DNA of 64,000 nucleotides, taken from contig CM044963.1 in NCBI GenBank assembly GCA_024516035.1, forward strand, positions 20,018,703 through 20,082,702. Direction: 5' to 3'. Shown one piece after another: positions 33,985 to 44,234 of the stretch. The notes under the pieces were generated by a model. It was not told where the DNA came from. It searched no databases and was given only the letters and a program-made list of their open reading frames with translations. This DNA is from Bactericera cockerelli. Taxonomy: Eukaryota > Arthropoda > Insecta > Hemiptera > Triozidae. Position 1 is the stretch's first letter. The number at the start of each line of letters is the position of its first letter. A program made the translations under genes and the position numbers.

Positions 33985-34300
33985 TTCTTCTACTTCTTTT
34001 ACCTCGTCATTTTCTCCTTCATTATTATCATCATCATCACCTTCATTTTCTTCTTCTTCTTCTCCACAGTTTTCACAGTTTCACAATTTAACTTCTTCTT
34101 CTTCTTCAACTATTCTTTCTCCTACTTCAAATCTTTCTCCATCTACTTCCTCCTCTTCGTCTCCTCCTTTAACTCTTTTTTCACCTACTTCTCTATTTCT
34201 CCTCTTCTTTAACTTATTTATCATTGTCATCATCGTCACTCCAAATTTTTTTTCATCTACTTCTTACCTCTTTAATCATTTTCTTATCCACCTACTTCAC
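33985..34300. repeat. CT-rich low-complexity region
   Basis: Pyrimidine-rich sequence with CTTCTTCTT and CATCATCAT runs; similar sequence recurs at 34660-34900 and 35090-35520. I see no credible gene. Confidence 0.65.
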
Positions 34301-34328
34301 CTTGAAATTCATCATGAAGAATAATAAT

Positions 34329-34383
34329 AATAATATCGCCTTATTCATACTGTCCGATTAGTACTAGTCCCGTTATTCCAACA
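34329..34383 (-). mobile_element. SINE-B tail fragment
   Basis: The minus strand reads TTGGAATAACGGGACTAGTA, CTAATCGGACAGTATGAATA and AGGCGATATTATTATT. Only the tail is present. Confidence 0.7.
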
Positions 34384-34477
34384 ATTGTACTTCTCCCTCT
34401 ACAACTATTCTTTCAAGTACCTTTTTGTAATTCCACCTATATTTTCTTCTTCTTTATTATCTCCTTTTTTATTATTG

Positions 34478-34600
34478 ACGGCATGGATATTCAGAATTAT
34501 TACCTGCTGATGATAGCAAATAAGCTCAAAACAGCTGTCCAGGTATGTTCTGATATTCATGTACATCTAATACAACTTCTAACTTTTCTGTTTACATTGT
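34478..34600 (+). mobile_element. Retrozyme-like repeat, partial monomer
   Basis: It runs from GGCATGGATATTCAGAATTA through the hammerhead to TACAACTTCTAACTTTTCTG. It is the same family as 39698-39880 and 57888-58061, but only part of one 144-bp unit. It lies in CT-rich DNA about 100 bp after a SINE-B tail fragment. Confidence 0.75.
34492..34552 (+). ncRNA. Hammerhead ribozyme, mutated core
   Basis: CTGATGA (34507-34513) and the stem II loop AAATAA (34518-34523) are intact. The GAAA of the core is AAAA at 34528-34531 (G12 changed to A), and the outer stem II pair is broken (T34514/C34527). Stem III ACAGCTGU and C17 (34539) follow. Stem I pairs CAGAAT with GTTCTG. G12 is a general-base residue in hammerheads, so this copy should be inactive. 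Confidence 0.78.
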
Positions 34601-35079
34601 TTCTATTGATGACTGATTATCCAAATCTCCCTTCCCTTCTTTTTTCAACTATTGTTCACCAATTCGATTACTTCTTCTTCTTCTTCTGTCTTTCTTCTAA
34701 ATAATCATCATACTCTTCTCCTACAATTTTTTTTTCACCTACATTTTTCTCTTCTTCTTTCTCTCCTACTTCACCTTCAAATTCATCATAATTGAATGTT
34801 TCTTCAGCTACTTTTTTTCTTCTTGTTTATCTTCTTCACCTCTTCCTCCATCTCTTCATGCTCTCTACCTTCAATTTCATCATCAATGATTTTAACTTCT
34901 CTTCTGAACCTTTCAAAATTTTCGACTCCTTTTCATCTTCTGCTTGGTTTGACGATGGCTTTTGAAAGCTTTTGAGTAGAGATTAACGAATGGTAGCTGA
35001 TGTTTTGAGAACATTATTAATAACTTAACCTCTGCCTATTTATTCTGCCTTCTGCTCCTTTTAATCCTTCACATAACAT

Positions 35080-35760
35080 TTATAATTCTCTTTCCTCTCC
35101 TAACCTACCTAAATCTACTCCTCTCAAAAGCTCTTTCTCTTCCCTCTCATTTCTCTCTTTCCATCCATAACATCTTCTTATTTCACTTTGCCTTTTATTC
35201 AACCTGCTTGGGGGGTCGGCATTGTTCAACTTACTCCTGAAGTTGGTTGATTTTGGAACTTCTGGTTCCATTTTTACGACTGAATCCCATTTCTGACACC
35301 AAAGCTGTTTAAGGCGCCAGAGATTTGTGTTGTTGTCTTTTCTACTGGCAATTGGACAAAGCTCATAGGTACCGTATCTATTTTCATCCATAATTCAACT
35401 CTTATATTCATCCTAGTCTCATCTCCTCTCCCTTTCTATCTTTCGTCCCCCTACTCTCCCTTTTTCTCCATTTATAATCATCTACATCGCCTTTTCCTTC
35501 TACGTCCCCTCCCCCCCATCGCTCCTCGCGGATCTTTCAGCATCAGCATTTCCATTGAAGTCAGCCCAGCACTCATCAGCGAAAATTGAAAGTTCCTCCC
35601 TGTGATAGATTAGCACAAGATGTTGAGGACTGTACTCTTCAGTTCCTTCGGTTGGACAACTTGAACCAACAAGAAAAGATTTTGAAAAACTACAGAACAA
35701 GAGGTATAACTTAGATTTAAATGGAGGCAGGCTGTCGATGATGCTAAATACCAACCTGGG
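35080..35760. other. Unassigned region with minus-strand open frames
   Basis: Two minus-strand open frames (35080-35391 and 35500-35754) are less low-complexity than the surrounding CT-rich DNA. I do not recognise a family with confidence. A stretch ending in SIFADECWADFNGNA vaguely recalls a retroelement RNase H, but the match is too weak to call. Confidence 0.3.
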
Positions 35761-36328
35761 TATAGATGGCCGCGGCAGTAAGTAAGTAAATGTTAAACAT
35801 ATTTATCAAACAGACAAACAAAATGTTGAAATATTTTTTTCTTTTGGTGCCTATTGGCCCCGAATATTGTCGATCATTCGAGTAACAATAATCTTGTGCT
35901 TAAAAGAGTTCTGTACTGTTTGTTCTGAATCAAGCCCTGTATTGAACCCCAAAGAGCCATTATAGGATCTCCTTCTAAATCATATTCATCCTAAATGAGT
36001 CCAATGGGTCTCCAATTCCTCAAATTCAATTTGACCCTAAAGAACTGAAGAGCCAGTATAGAATCTCCTCCTAACCCATGTTCATCCTAAATGACTCCAA
36101 AGGGTCCCCGATTCCTCAAATGACTCCTCAGCTAATGAGACGAAATCAGTTCCATAATATCTCCCCCTGCTGTATAAAATTAATTCTTCTACAGGGCCGA
36201 TATAATGGACCTACATAATTTATGGACACGTAATAAAATGTACAAAGAGTACCTTTATAATATGAATAATCTAATGGATAGTTTGCATTCTAATTGACTA
36301 CTTAACATACTCAAAACTTATCATTACA

Positions 36329-36466
36329 GGTTATGAAACGTCCAGAAATATGAAGAAAAAAAAAAAAAAAAAAAAAAAAATTGAAATCGGAGCAAGAAAA
36401 TATTTTTTTTTATACAAAAACGAACACAACACTTCCGATTTCTAACATTAGAATTCTTGGAAGTAA
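36329..36466 (+). mobile_element. Repeat K copy
   Basis: GGTTATGAAACGTCCAGAAA, an A-run, TTGAAATCGGAGCAAGAAAA, then ACTTCCGATTTCTAACATTA and GGAAGT. The right end is a foldback, as in the copies at 51956, 60630 and (minus) 54793. Confidence 0.65.
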
Positions 36467-36840
36467 TTCTTTACATAATATTGATCGTGTGTCTGGACAC
36501 CATGGCTCAAATCTACCCTGTCTTCAAAGTTTGCCCTCTCCAATCTCCCCTGGCATATCTGTCATGCCCCTGAAATCTCCCAGCATCCCCCTTTCCAAAC
36601 TCTCTCCCACCGCAGTCAATCTGCAATGAAAACATTATCGTTGGCAAAAATCGTTCATATTTTGGGGTGTCTTCTCCTTCCACTCCTCTTCTCAATCTTC
36701 TTCTTTTTCTCCTTGGGTTGTATCGAGATGACATATAAGAGGGACTAAGATTTGAGCAATATGTTTGATAAGTGGGTGAAGAAGTCAAAAGCTGTGAAGA
36801 TATCGTACTTCCACCAGTTAAGGACTTGATTAAGGACTGA

Positions 36841-36902
36841 GCGCACGAATAGCTCAAGGGCGGGTTAATCTCTTCCACCCAACCCTTTATTGGTAAGCTT
36901 AA
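36841..36902. mobile_element. SINE-A head fused to repeat J
   Basis: GCGCACGAATAGCTCA is the first 16 bases of SINE-A. It then switches directly to GGGCGGGTTAATCTCTTCCA and CCCAACCC, the hairpin end of repeat J. The join is abrupt. Confidence 0.6.
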
Positions 36903-37043
36903 GACCGAGAGCAACTTTGTTCGTAAATTATATTAGCCGTAGTATATTGTTTATTTTTAGGTTGAGGAAGTACATTACAGGCATCCCAACTCTTTATACA
37001 TTTTTCATCCGTATGAATTTGCAGGGTTAAAATGTCTACAGTA

Positions 37044-37074
<31 letters not shown>

Positions 37075-37124
37075 CAGAAAGGATTCTTCAGGTTGATTGA
37101 CTTTTGAAGATATTCGATAAAAAA

Positions 37125-37138
37125 ATGTGTGTGTGTGC

Positions 37139-37209
<71 letters not shown>

Positions 37210-37236
37210 AGAGAGAGAGAGAAAGAGAGAGAGAGA
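37125..37236. repeat. (TG)n(GA)n compound microsatellite
   Basis: TGTG then GAGA tracts with scattered AAAG. Another GA run lies at 37043-37070, just outside the hAT element. Confidence 0.9.
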
Positions 37237-37310
37237 AAAAAAAACCCTTAATATGATAAGTTGGTAACTTTAACAAGGCAGAAGCTGTTATTGGAAGAAG
37301 AGGAGAGAAG

Positions 37311-38582
37311 CAGTGTCGGATTACCCATATGGCGGATTTGGCAGATGCCAAGGGCCCCGCGCTTTAGGGGGCCCCGCGCTTGAGCAGTTTACACTAGATA
37401 TTATGAGTTTTTTAAAAAGCTTACACTAGGTATTATGGGTTTTTTAAAAGCTTACACTAGGTACTTTTGGATAATGCGTAAGAAGAAGAAGAAATAAAAA
37501 TGAAAAAAACACACAATCACAACAAAGTACATACAGGTAAATTGAAAGAAAAGCGCGGGGCTCCCTAATATTATCTATTCCTTGAATAAACAATGATCAA
37601 CCACATAGACATTAGCGGATCACCTACCAATATGTCGGATTTGGTAGTTGCCAAGTGCCAAGTTCCCCGCGATTTTGGGGGCCCCGCATTTCAGGCAGCT
37701 TACATAAATTATAAGTGTTTTTGAATGACCTTGAACTCGGTTTCTGGATTTTAATATTAAATAAAATCACAGCCATTTGAGCAAAATATTAAAAGAAAAA
37801 CCACGGGGCCCCCCTTAAAATCGACCACTTGTATGAAAATAGGTAGATCTCTATACTTATTGCCTGCAGCTCTTTATATAATATAATTACTCGTATTTGA
37901 AAAGAATAATATTTACAAAGGACGTGATTATCGCCTTAGGTAATCCCTGCCATCAAACCCAGTGCCATCTGAGTGCTCAGTGATCGGCTTTATCGACATC
38001 TTAACCAATGATTTTCATTATAGTCGCCTGCGGCGCTTTTAATGAATTTTTCAAGATATCTTTTTGTATCTATTTTTCGAGTACTTTACCCCATAACTTT
38101 GCAAAAATTTCGCCTGCGGCGCCGTCAAATTTACTTATCTTGATGTTTTGAATTATTTTTCAAGACATGCAATTCTAGTACCATAAAAAGAAAAAAAAAA
38201 TCTTTGGGCATTTTCGAAGTGCCTTTTGATTGTTTGGAATAAGTTTGGAAAGTTACCTATAAAAAAAGAAGCATTCAATACTATAGCGATAAAATCTTCA
38301 TAGTAATCGATGATCTACTTTCTACACATCTTCTTACCTAATGATATCTTTCTACACATATTCTTTTCATAATACATATTTAGATATTTCTACTATTATT
38401 GGAAAAAATGTTGCCTTCGGTGTTATAAACGTCGTTTTGGATACTATTATGGATTGGTGCTCAGAACACTTGGCTTCGATTTCAAGGTTCTAAAAATAGT
38501 ATTTTAGAATAAACTCAGTACAATTTTGGGGCCCCGCGCCTTGAAATTGCCAAGGGCCCCGCGCAGCCTTAATCCGGCACTG
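37311..38582. mobile_element. Non-autonomous hAT element, 1272 bp
   Basis: A perfect 8-bp TSD, GAGAGAAG, lies at 37303-37310 and 38583-38590. The termini are CAGTGTCGGATTA and TAATCCGGCACTG, one mismatch in 13, a hAT-type inverted repeat. Repeats of GGGGCCCCGCGC lie near both ends and inside (37351, 37676, 37803, 38527, 38555) and could be transposase-binding repeats. No transposase frame is visible. Confidence 0.88.
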
Positions 38583-39221
38583 GAGAGAAGGGAAGGAGTT
38601 GGAAAATGTTGTGCAATCAGGAAGAAAACAAAATTAGCCTTGAATGTGACTGGAATGGTGGAATGCACATGAGGTAGAAAGCTTTGTGGTAGGAAGGAGG
38701 AGGTTGAACGATATCGACCCCCAGTTGATTTGGTAAAAGGCAAAGTGAAAGAAAAAGAGAATGAGATACAGAAAATTTTGAAGGGTCTAGAATGTATAAA
38801 GAACGGTATTCTTCCACTTAAAACAAATTAGAAGAAAATTGGTTAAGCTGTTTGGAGATACAAGTAAATAAATTAGCACCCCTATAGAAATAAAAGTAAT
38901 GGAATGGAATCACCCAACAGTCAGAGTTCTCAGTGCCAAATCACGTTTTAGAGTCCCCAGAGCAGAGCCTAAATCCAAAGTTTTAGCCATTGGTCCCCCT
39001 GTCTGTCTGTAAGCATAATATCTCAAGAACGGCATGAGCTAGAGACTTGAAATTTGGCACAGAGGTTATAAAATATATAGACGATGCAGCACGAAAATTG
39101 TTGCCGCCTGGAGGCGTTTGGCGGTTCTGGCTAAACGATAAAAGATACGAAAAATTTACAACTTGTTCTTAAAAAAAGAAAAAATTGGGGTCTTTTCCTT
39201 TTTTTTTGTTGTAGTATCTTG

Positions 39222-39390
39222 AACTTTTTAAACCTCGGCTCCAATTTACCGGTATTTTGGGGGAACACGCATGACTAACTTTATTATTATTCATCCTAGA
39301 TGCGGGTTGTGACTTATCAAATCCAATGGTTTTGAGGTTCTGATTACGAATTTGGCATTCATATTTTGCTTCTCTAACTTTTTTTAAAAG
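39222..39390 (+). repeat. Unclassified interspersed repeat N
   Basis: ATTTACCGGTATTTTGGGGG, ACTAACTTTATTATTATTCA and GTTTTGAGGTTCTGATTACG have a matching block at 59362-59507 and a minus-strand relative near 18140-18290. Class unknown. Confidence 0.55.
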
Positions 39391-39398
39391 TACCTGCT

Positions 39399-39467
39399 GC
39401 TAGTGGTCCGTGGAAAATTATGAAATTCAGAAGTGGTCCGTGGCTTGAGAAAGTTTGAGAACCCCTG
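39399..39467 (-). mobile_element. Solo hAT-like terminus
   Basis: The minus strand reads CAGGGGTTCTCAAACTTTCT and CAAGCCACGGACCACT, a classic hAT end. A second AGTGGTCCGTGG lies inside. No partner end was found. Confidence 0.55.
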
Positions 39468-39697
39468 AACTAAACCAATGCCAACATTTCTTCAACAAGA
39501 AGGTCTTTCGCTCTAGTTTAACGTTTCCTAGGTTTTTCCCAGGCCTCATGCATGAACGGGAAATATTCTTGATTAACATGAAACCGTATGTAAAAAAATT
39601 AATACGAGTATTATAGGTATGCTTTTATATGAGCAATAATAAATTCATGTTTAGGATATAACCTATACAGGATGAACCATTGATTAAGAACCATTTT

Positions 39698-39880
39698 CTA
39701 GTACAACTTCTCACTTTTCTGTTTATAGTGATTAAAATAGAGAGGTTAGTTGATGACATGGATAATCAGAACTATTGCCTGTTGATGAGAGCAAATAAGC
39801 TCGAAACAGCTGTCCAGGTATATTCTGATATTCATGTACACCTAGTACAACTTCTCACTTTTCTGTTTATACTGATTTTG
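39698..39880 (+). mobile_element. Retrozyme-like repeat, dimeric unit of 144 bp
   Basis: GTACAACTTCTCACTTTTCT occurs at about 39701 and again 144 bp later. ACTTTTCTGTTTATA starts at 39713 and 39857. One full monomer with a hammerhead sits between, with part of a second. The 57888 copy has the same 144-bp spacing. Tandem monomers with a hammerhead are the structure of metazoan retrozymes and of terminal repeats in some Penelope-like elements. Confidence 0.8.
39767..39827 (+). ncRNA. Hammerhead ribozyme, C3-to-U core change
   Basis: Stem I pairs CAGAAC and CCTG with CAGG and ATTCTG. The core reads TTGATGA (39782-39788) instead of CTGATGA. Stem II is GAGC/GCTC with an AAATAA loop, then GAAAC, a minimal stem III (AC/GT with AGCT loop), and C17 at 39814. 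C3 pairs with G8 in the core, so activity should be reduced or lost. Confidence 0.8.
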
Positions 39881-41358
39881 AAGGGACAAGGTATACTTTA
39901 TAAACTGAAGCTTCTTAGTCATTGTTTTGATGTGATGATAGAAAACAAAATACCATATTTTGTACTTACTCAATATTAAATTTACGTTGTGAAGATCACA
40001 TCACCGAAATGTTGGCCTCAGTGCTAAGTGCATGAACTGCAGCTCAGACCTTCTTTGAAAAACTGTCAATTGATTTTCATGGATATTTATAGATTTTCAG
40101 ATGACGTCTGAAGGAAGTTTTGAGTAAAAATATAGTATAGTATAGTAGTGCTTAGACTGTCGGCTCGAGACAGGGAGTCCCATTATGCTAACAGTTTAAT
40201 ATAGAGCACATGAGATCTCCATGAACAATATCAAAGAGATTAACAAATCAATTGACATTTTTTGATACACAATATACAATGTTTGTTACCAAATTGTAAC
40301 TACCGAACATTCGGAATAAGAAAAACATGTTTTATTATTCTATTTTAAAATTCATCCTCATTATTTTCCTGAATAGCTAAAAAAAAACTGACAATTTTTT
40401 TTTCTTTATTCAACAAATACTTTTCACTATCGTAAATAAAATTAATTATAAGAAAAAAACTACTTTATCAAAACAAAAAAAAATTTATACCCATAATGCA
40501 AAGCCCTCACCGTCGTGAAACCCTGTCCACAAAATTGATAACAAAACTATCAACTATAACATCTACAACTATTGTGTCTTCACTATCGCATTTACTATTA
40601 ACTATTTTAGTATCAGTAAAAAACAGAAACTTGTCTACAGCTACTAGCATTATTAAGAGTCATAGTCGTATGAACAACTATGTATAATGATCTTGACAAA
40701 ACAACTAGTCGTGTCTACTTTGGTTCTGCCTAGAAGGTCTTGTTCAGTCTTACAACTTAGTCGGAAGTATCACGCTCTGATCTGAGCTCAGAAATCAAAA
40801 GTGAGACATTTCTCACCAGTGTCATTTATTTATTTTTAATGAACTAATAATTGAATTTTTGGCCATCAGTTTTTTTCACTTTACTTTTACACTTGGATAT
40901 TTTTTCTGCTTTTTTTTATACCTACTAATTTCTCAGTTTTTTCAATTTCAAACTCAGTTGGAATTTCAAGTTCATGATTACAACCTTACGTGTGCCAACT
41001 ACCTAGTGACCCGCATTGTTGCTTGGAATAGCCGTTCTTTCACTGCTCAAGAAATAGGTAAGGATTTAGTTTTCAAATATTTAAGATTTCTTAAGGTCTT
41101 TGTTGCTGTCACAAGTTTTTGTGGGTAGCGTGTTACCCGTTTTCCTTATACTTTTCTTCAAAAGTTACATTTTTTGTCTCCTTTAAGATTTCATACTGTT
41201 TTTTCCTCACCAAAAATAGAACGGAATCTGCATTCTTAAATGGTGGTAAATCTCAGTCATACCATTTTTTTGTAAAATGTAAATTTTGCTAATAACGGGA
41301 CTTGAATTCGAAACCTAACTTTATCGGGACCGTCCTGTTATAATTCAAGGGCTATTGT

Positions 41359-41632
41359 AGTCACCGTGGCAGAGTGAGTTAGCGCGCTAGGCATTGCACG
41401 CATGGTGACCTGGGTTCAATTCCCAGCGGGGCAGGATTTTTTCTGCTCTGTACTTGGATGTTCGGGGTCCACTCATACCTCGTGAGGAAAAATGAGTAGT
41501 TACTTGTATGAATAACGACCAGTGGTGCCGCCATTACCAGAGTAAAAAGAAATTAATGTAATAGAATAATTCGAAATGTGAAGGAGGCTCTTAGTAATGC
41601 TGCGCTACCCACAAAATTTGTGAATTTTTGTG
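41359..41632 (+). mobile_element. SINE-D, full copy (long subfamily)
   Basis: GTCACCGTGGCAGAGTGAGT (A-box), GACCTGGGTTCAATTCCCAG (B-box), TTCTGCTCTGTACTTGGATG, CCACTCATACCTCGTGAGGA and GAAGGAGGCTCTTAGTAATG. It matches the subfamily at 22227 and 43761. Confidence 0.9.
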
Positions 41633-41699
41633 CCTTAATTCAGGGGCTATTGCAGAACCGATTCTTATTTATTTATTTATTTATAAACAATTGGACCAA

Positions 41700-41812
41700 G
41701 CTATAGGTTTTTTTTTTATATACAATGAACATATTTACAAGTTGTGAAATAAATATAAACAAAGCCTGATCAAGGGTGGTGATAATGCCTTCGGCATTCT
41801 CTTCCACCCTTT
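41700..41812 (-). mobile_element. Repeat J copy
   Basis: The minus strand reads GGGTGGAAGAGAATGCCGAA then GGCATTATCACC, followed by the AT-rich body. The palindromic ATGCC..GGCAT keeps base-pairing although the bases differ from other copies. Confidence 0.5.
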
Positions 41813-42320
41813 TTTTTGTTTAGAATAATATAAGAAAATGAAAATTCCGACCAAGTTTTTCCGTTTCCGGAATGGCATGCTCAGTGGTTAAGGACTCGCT
41901 TGCCATGCGGAAGATCCCGGGTTCGACCCCCGTGCCGACAAAAATTGCATTCTTAATATGGTTACATTTGTTTGTAAGGGATACCTTCCGGTGCGCTCGT
42001 GTTGACCGAACACCTTAATGGGAAGTATTGAGTGGAGGCAGGGTTGCCAGATTGGGGGATTTTTTCCCCAAAATGGGGAAAAAACACGCTCCTGGGGAAA
42101 TTTTGGGGAAATTATTTTAGACTCCAACTTTGGGGAAATATTTGGGGAAATTTGGTAAGGTAAATATTTTTTTTTTAATTTTCTGTATCATTAATTTTAT
42201 TCATAATAATCTATTTCTCGAGAAAAAAAAAATCGTGATCGTGATAGTTATTTGAAGCACTGCGACGGCGCCGACGGCAGCGAGCATCCGGCAATTCCGG
42301 CATCGTCTTTGTCCGTTAGA

Positions 42321-42362
42321 ATATTATGTATCCACCGCGCGCGCGCGGTGGATACATAATAT
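42321..42362. other. Perfect 42-bp palindrome
   Basis: Each arm is 21 bases (ATATTATGTATCCACCGCGC plus G) and meets the other with no spacer. The centre is an alternating CG run, so both a cruciform and Z-DNA are possible. Confidence 0.93.
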
Positions 42363-42480
42363 CAAGTCTTTGACACAGATATCATGTGATCTGTGGGTAT
42401 GAGTCCCAAATAGAATATCAAGTCTTTGACACAGATATCATGTGATCTGTGGGTATGAGTCCCAAAAAGAATATCAAGGC
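42359..42480. repeat. 56-bp tandem repeat
   Basis: ATATCAAGTCTTTGACACAG starts at 42359 and 42415, and a third unit begins ATATCAAGGC at 42471. The first unit overlaps the right arm of the 42-bp palindrome. Confidence 0.88.
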
Positions 42481-43545
42481 TTTCACCCGTATTTATCAAT
42501 GATTTTAAGTCTGTCTTAAGACAGAAAAAAGTGCTTCAGATTCACTTGAAAACAAAATTGTCGCCCATATTTATGAATAAATTCAAATCCGACCTGAGAC
42601 AATTTTTTTGCTTAAGAGAACCTACAAATTTAAGACTTTTGCAAGACAGGGTATCCGCTGTCTTGAGTAACTGTAACTCAGTGAGTGAAGGCCAACTAAT
42701 GACAATCGTGATTTTTGTCTTTTTTCTGCTACATTGTACTGAATTATTTTTTCTCGTTCACAAAAATAAATTTCTTCCCACTGCAGTGTTACAGAACTGC
42801 ATGTTACTGTTTAATTTTACCTTGAGGTTGAGGTGCCTTTTTTTCTTCTAGGCTTCCTATACATAAAATATTCTATTGGTTTTGTCTTGTGGTTCATATA
42901 AATATGCTATTGCCTCAGATAAACCTATTACTTCACGTCTTTCAGTGAAACCCTGCTTGTCTCATGGATCCATATCATATGTGAGGAAATATTTGTTCTT
43001 TATAGCTAATGGTTCAAATTCTGGATTGGGATGACTTTTTGATTACGAATCTGGTTAATGTTGGTTAATGTTTTGAAACTTTTTTTTGCTGGTGTTTACT
43101 GATATGTGAGTATAAGGGTTAGACAAGTAGACACAAAGAACATGTCTAAGATATAAAGAACAAAAATAACACATTTTTGGGTTTGAATAACTGCAAATAA
43201 ACGGTAGATTTTTTTTTGGGGAATTTTTCTGAAAATAGCATGTTTTTGGGGAAATTTTTTGTACATGGTGGGGAAATTACACAAAGTTCATCTGGCAACC
43301 CTGAGTGGAGGACTGGAGGCATACTACGGGTTGGGCAGGCTGAAACACAGACCACAAGCGTCTACAGTAGCTCCTGTTTCTTGGCTACGAAATAAAGAAA
43401 GACTGTGAAACACTCATCTTGAAAAAAAAGTAATACGAAAGCGGTTCCATAAAATCTTACTTAGACAGCTAGGTAGTTGTGACAACTAACTATGGAAACA
43501 ATGGGAGCTTTTGGACCCCATGTATCTGTTTGGTCAAGGAAGTTC

Positions 43546-43741
43546 CAGTGGATAACGCGCTAGTCTGGTAATCTGGATAACGTCGGGATCCGTTGGTTCG
43601 AATCCCACCCAGTGCATGATTTTTTCCTCATTAATTCTAGTTTGTGACCACATAATAATAAGACTTTGAGGGTTAGGTGGTAAAAAATATTTTGAGCATG
43701 AACAGCGCCTGGCGGTTACTTTCACAAAAGAGTGTTATTAT
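43546..43741 (+). mobile_element. SINE-H copy
   Basis: GTGGATAACGCGCTAGTCTG, GTTGGTTCGAATCCCACCCA (B-box), TTTGTGACCACATAATAATA and CCTGGCGGTTACTTTCAC. The first few bases of the head are altered. Confidence 0.84.
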
Positions 43742-43760
43742 TATTATGTTATTTAGATTC

Positions 43761-44044
43761 TTTTTGTGGTGAAGCACAAGGCCTCTTCACAATTTTTGTG
43801 GGTAGCGCAGTATTACTAAGAGCCTCCTTCACTTTTCTAATTCCATTACACTAATTTCTTTTTACTCTGGTAATGCCGCCACTGGTCGTTACTCATACAA
43901 GTAACTACTCATTTTTCCTCACGAGGTCTGAGTGGAACCCGTACATCCAAGTAGAGAGCAGAAAAATTTCTGCCTTGCTGGGGATCGAACCCAGATCACC
44001 TTACGTGCAATGCCTAGCGCGCTAACTGACTCGGCCACGGTGAC
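43761..44044 (-). mobile_element. SINE-D, long subfamily copy
   Basis: The left end reads GTGGTGAAGCACAAGGCCTC and AGCCTCCTTCACTTTTCTAA. The minus-strand head at the right reads GTCACCGTGGCCGAGTCAGT and ATCTGGGTTCGATCCCCAGC. Confidence 0.9.
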
Positions 44045-44141
44045 AACTTATTATTAGTATAATAAATTTAATATTAAATGTAGATATTCAAGGGCTGGTA
44101 GTTTTTTCTTACAGAGAATTTCATTTTTGCTATTGTTAGGG

Positions 44142-44155
44142 GGGGGGGGGGGGAG
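44142..44155. repeat. Poly-G run
   Basis: A run of about 14 G residues. Confidence 0.85.
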
Positions 44156-44234
44156 ATGTTTATTCTATTTTGAGCACATTTCAGAGACAAGAAGTGCTCC
44201 AAATAAAGGATTTTATATCTTGTAATAGATAAAT

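Larger units (their letters stand above)
42039..43303. mobile_element. hAT-like element nested in SINE-A
   Basis: A perfect 8-bp TSD, AGTGGAGG, lies at 42031-42038 and 43304-43311. The 14-bp terminal repeats are perfect: CAGGGTTGCCAGAT and its complement. Eight-base duplications with CAGGG ends fit hAT; P-type elements also make 8-bp duplications and are the alternative. Many TTGGGGAAA words lie near both ends. No transposase domain is recognised in the 1265 bp, including the open frame at 42531-42851. Confidence 0.86.
41878..43428 (+). mobile_element. SINE-A interrupted by a hAT-like element
   Basis: The head and first half of SINE-A (41878-42038) include GGGTTCGACCCCCGTGCCGA and ACCTTCCGGTGCGCTCGTGT. 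The second half (43304-43428) runs from AGTGGAGGACTGGAGGCATA through ACACAGACCACAAGCGTCTA to the A-rich end. The break coincides with the 8-bp duplication of the inserted element. Confidence 0.88.
41838..43455 (+). mobile_element. SINE-I body split by SINE-A
   Basis: AAAATTCCGACCAAGTTTTT and CCGTTTCCGGAATGGCATG (41838-41877) belong to SINE-I. The continuing TAATACGAAAGCGGTTCC appears only at about 43431. A SINE-A occupies the gap and is itself split by a hAT-like element. Confidence 0.72.

Noticed and set aside
35560..35590. CTGATGA on the minus strand near 35575
   Set aside because: The following sequence does not form stem II plus GAAA at a compatible distance.
40859..41128. An 89-codon open frame
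   Set aside because: It is hydrophobic and AT-driven with no family resemblance.
42531..42851. A 106-codon open frame inside the nested hAT-like element
   Set aside because: I see no DDE, zinc-finger or dimerisation motif that would identify a transposase.
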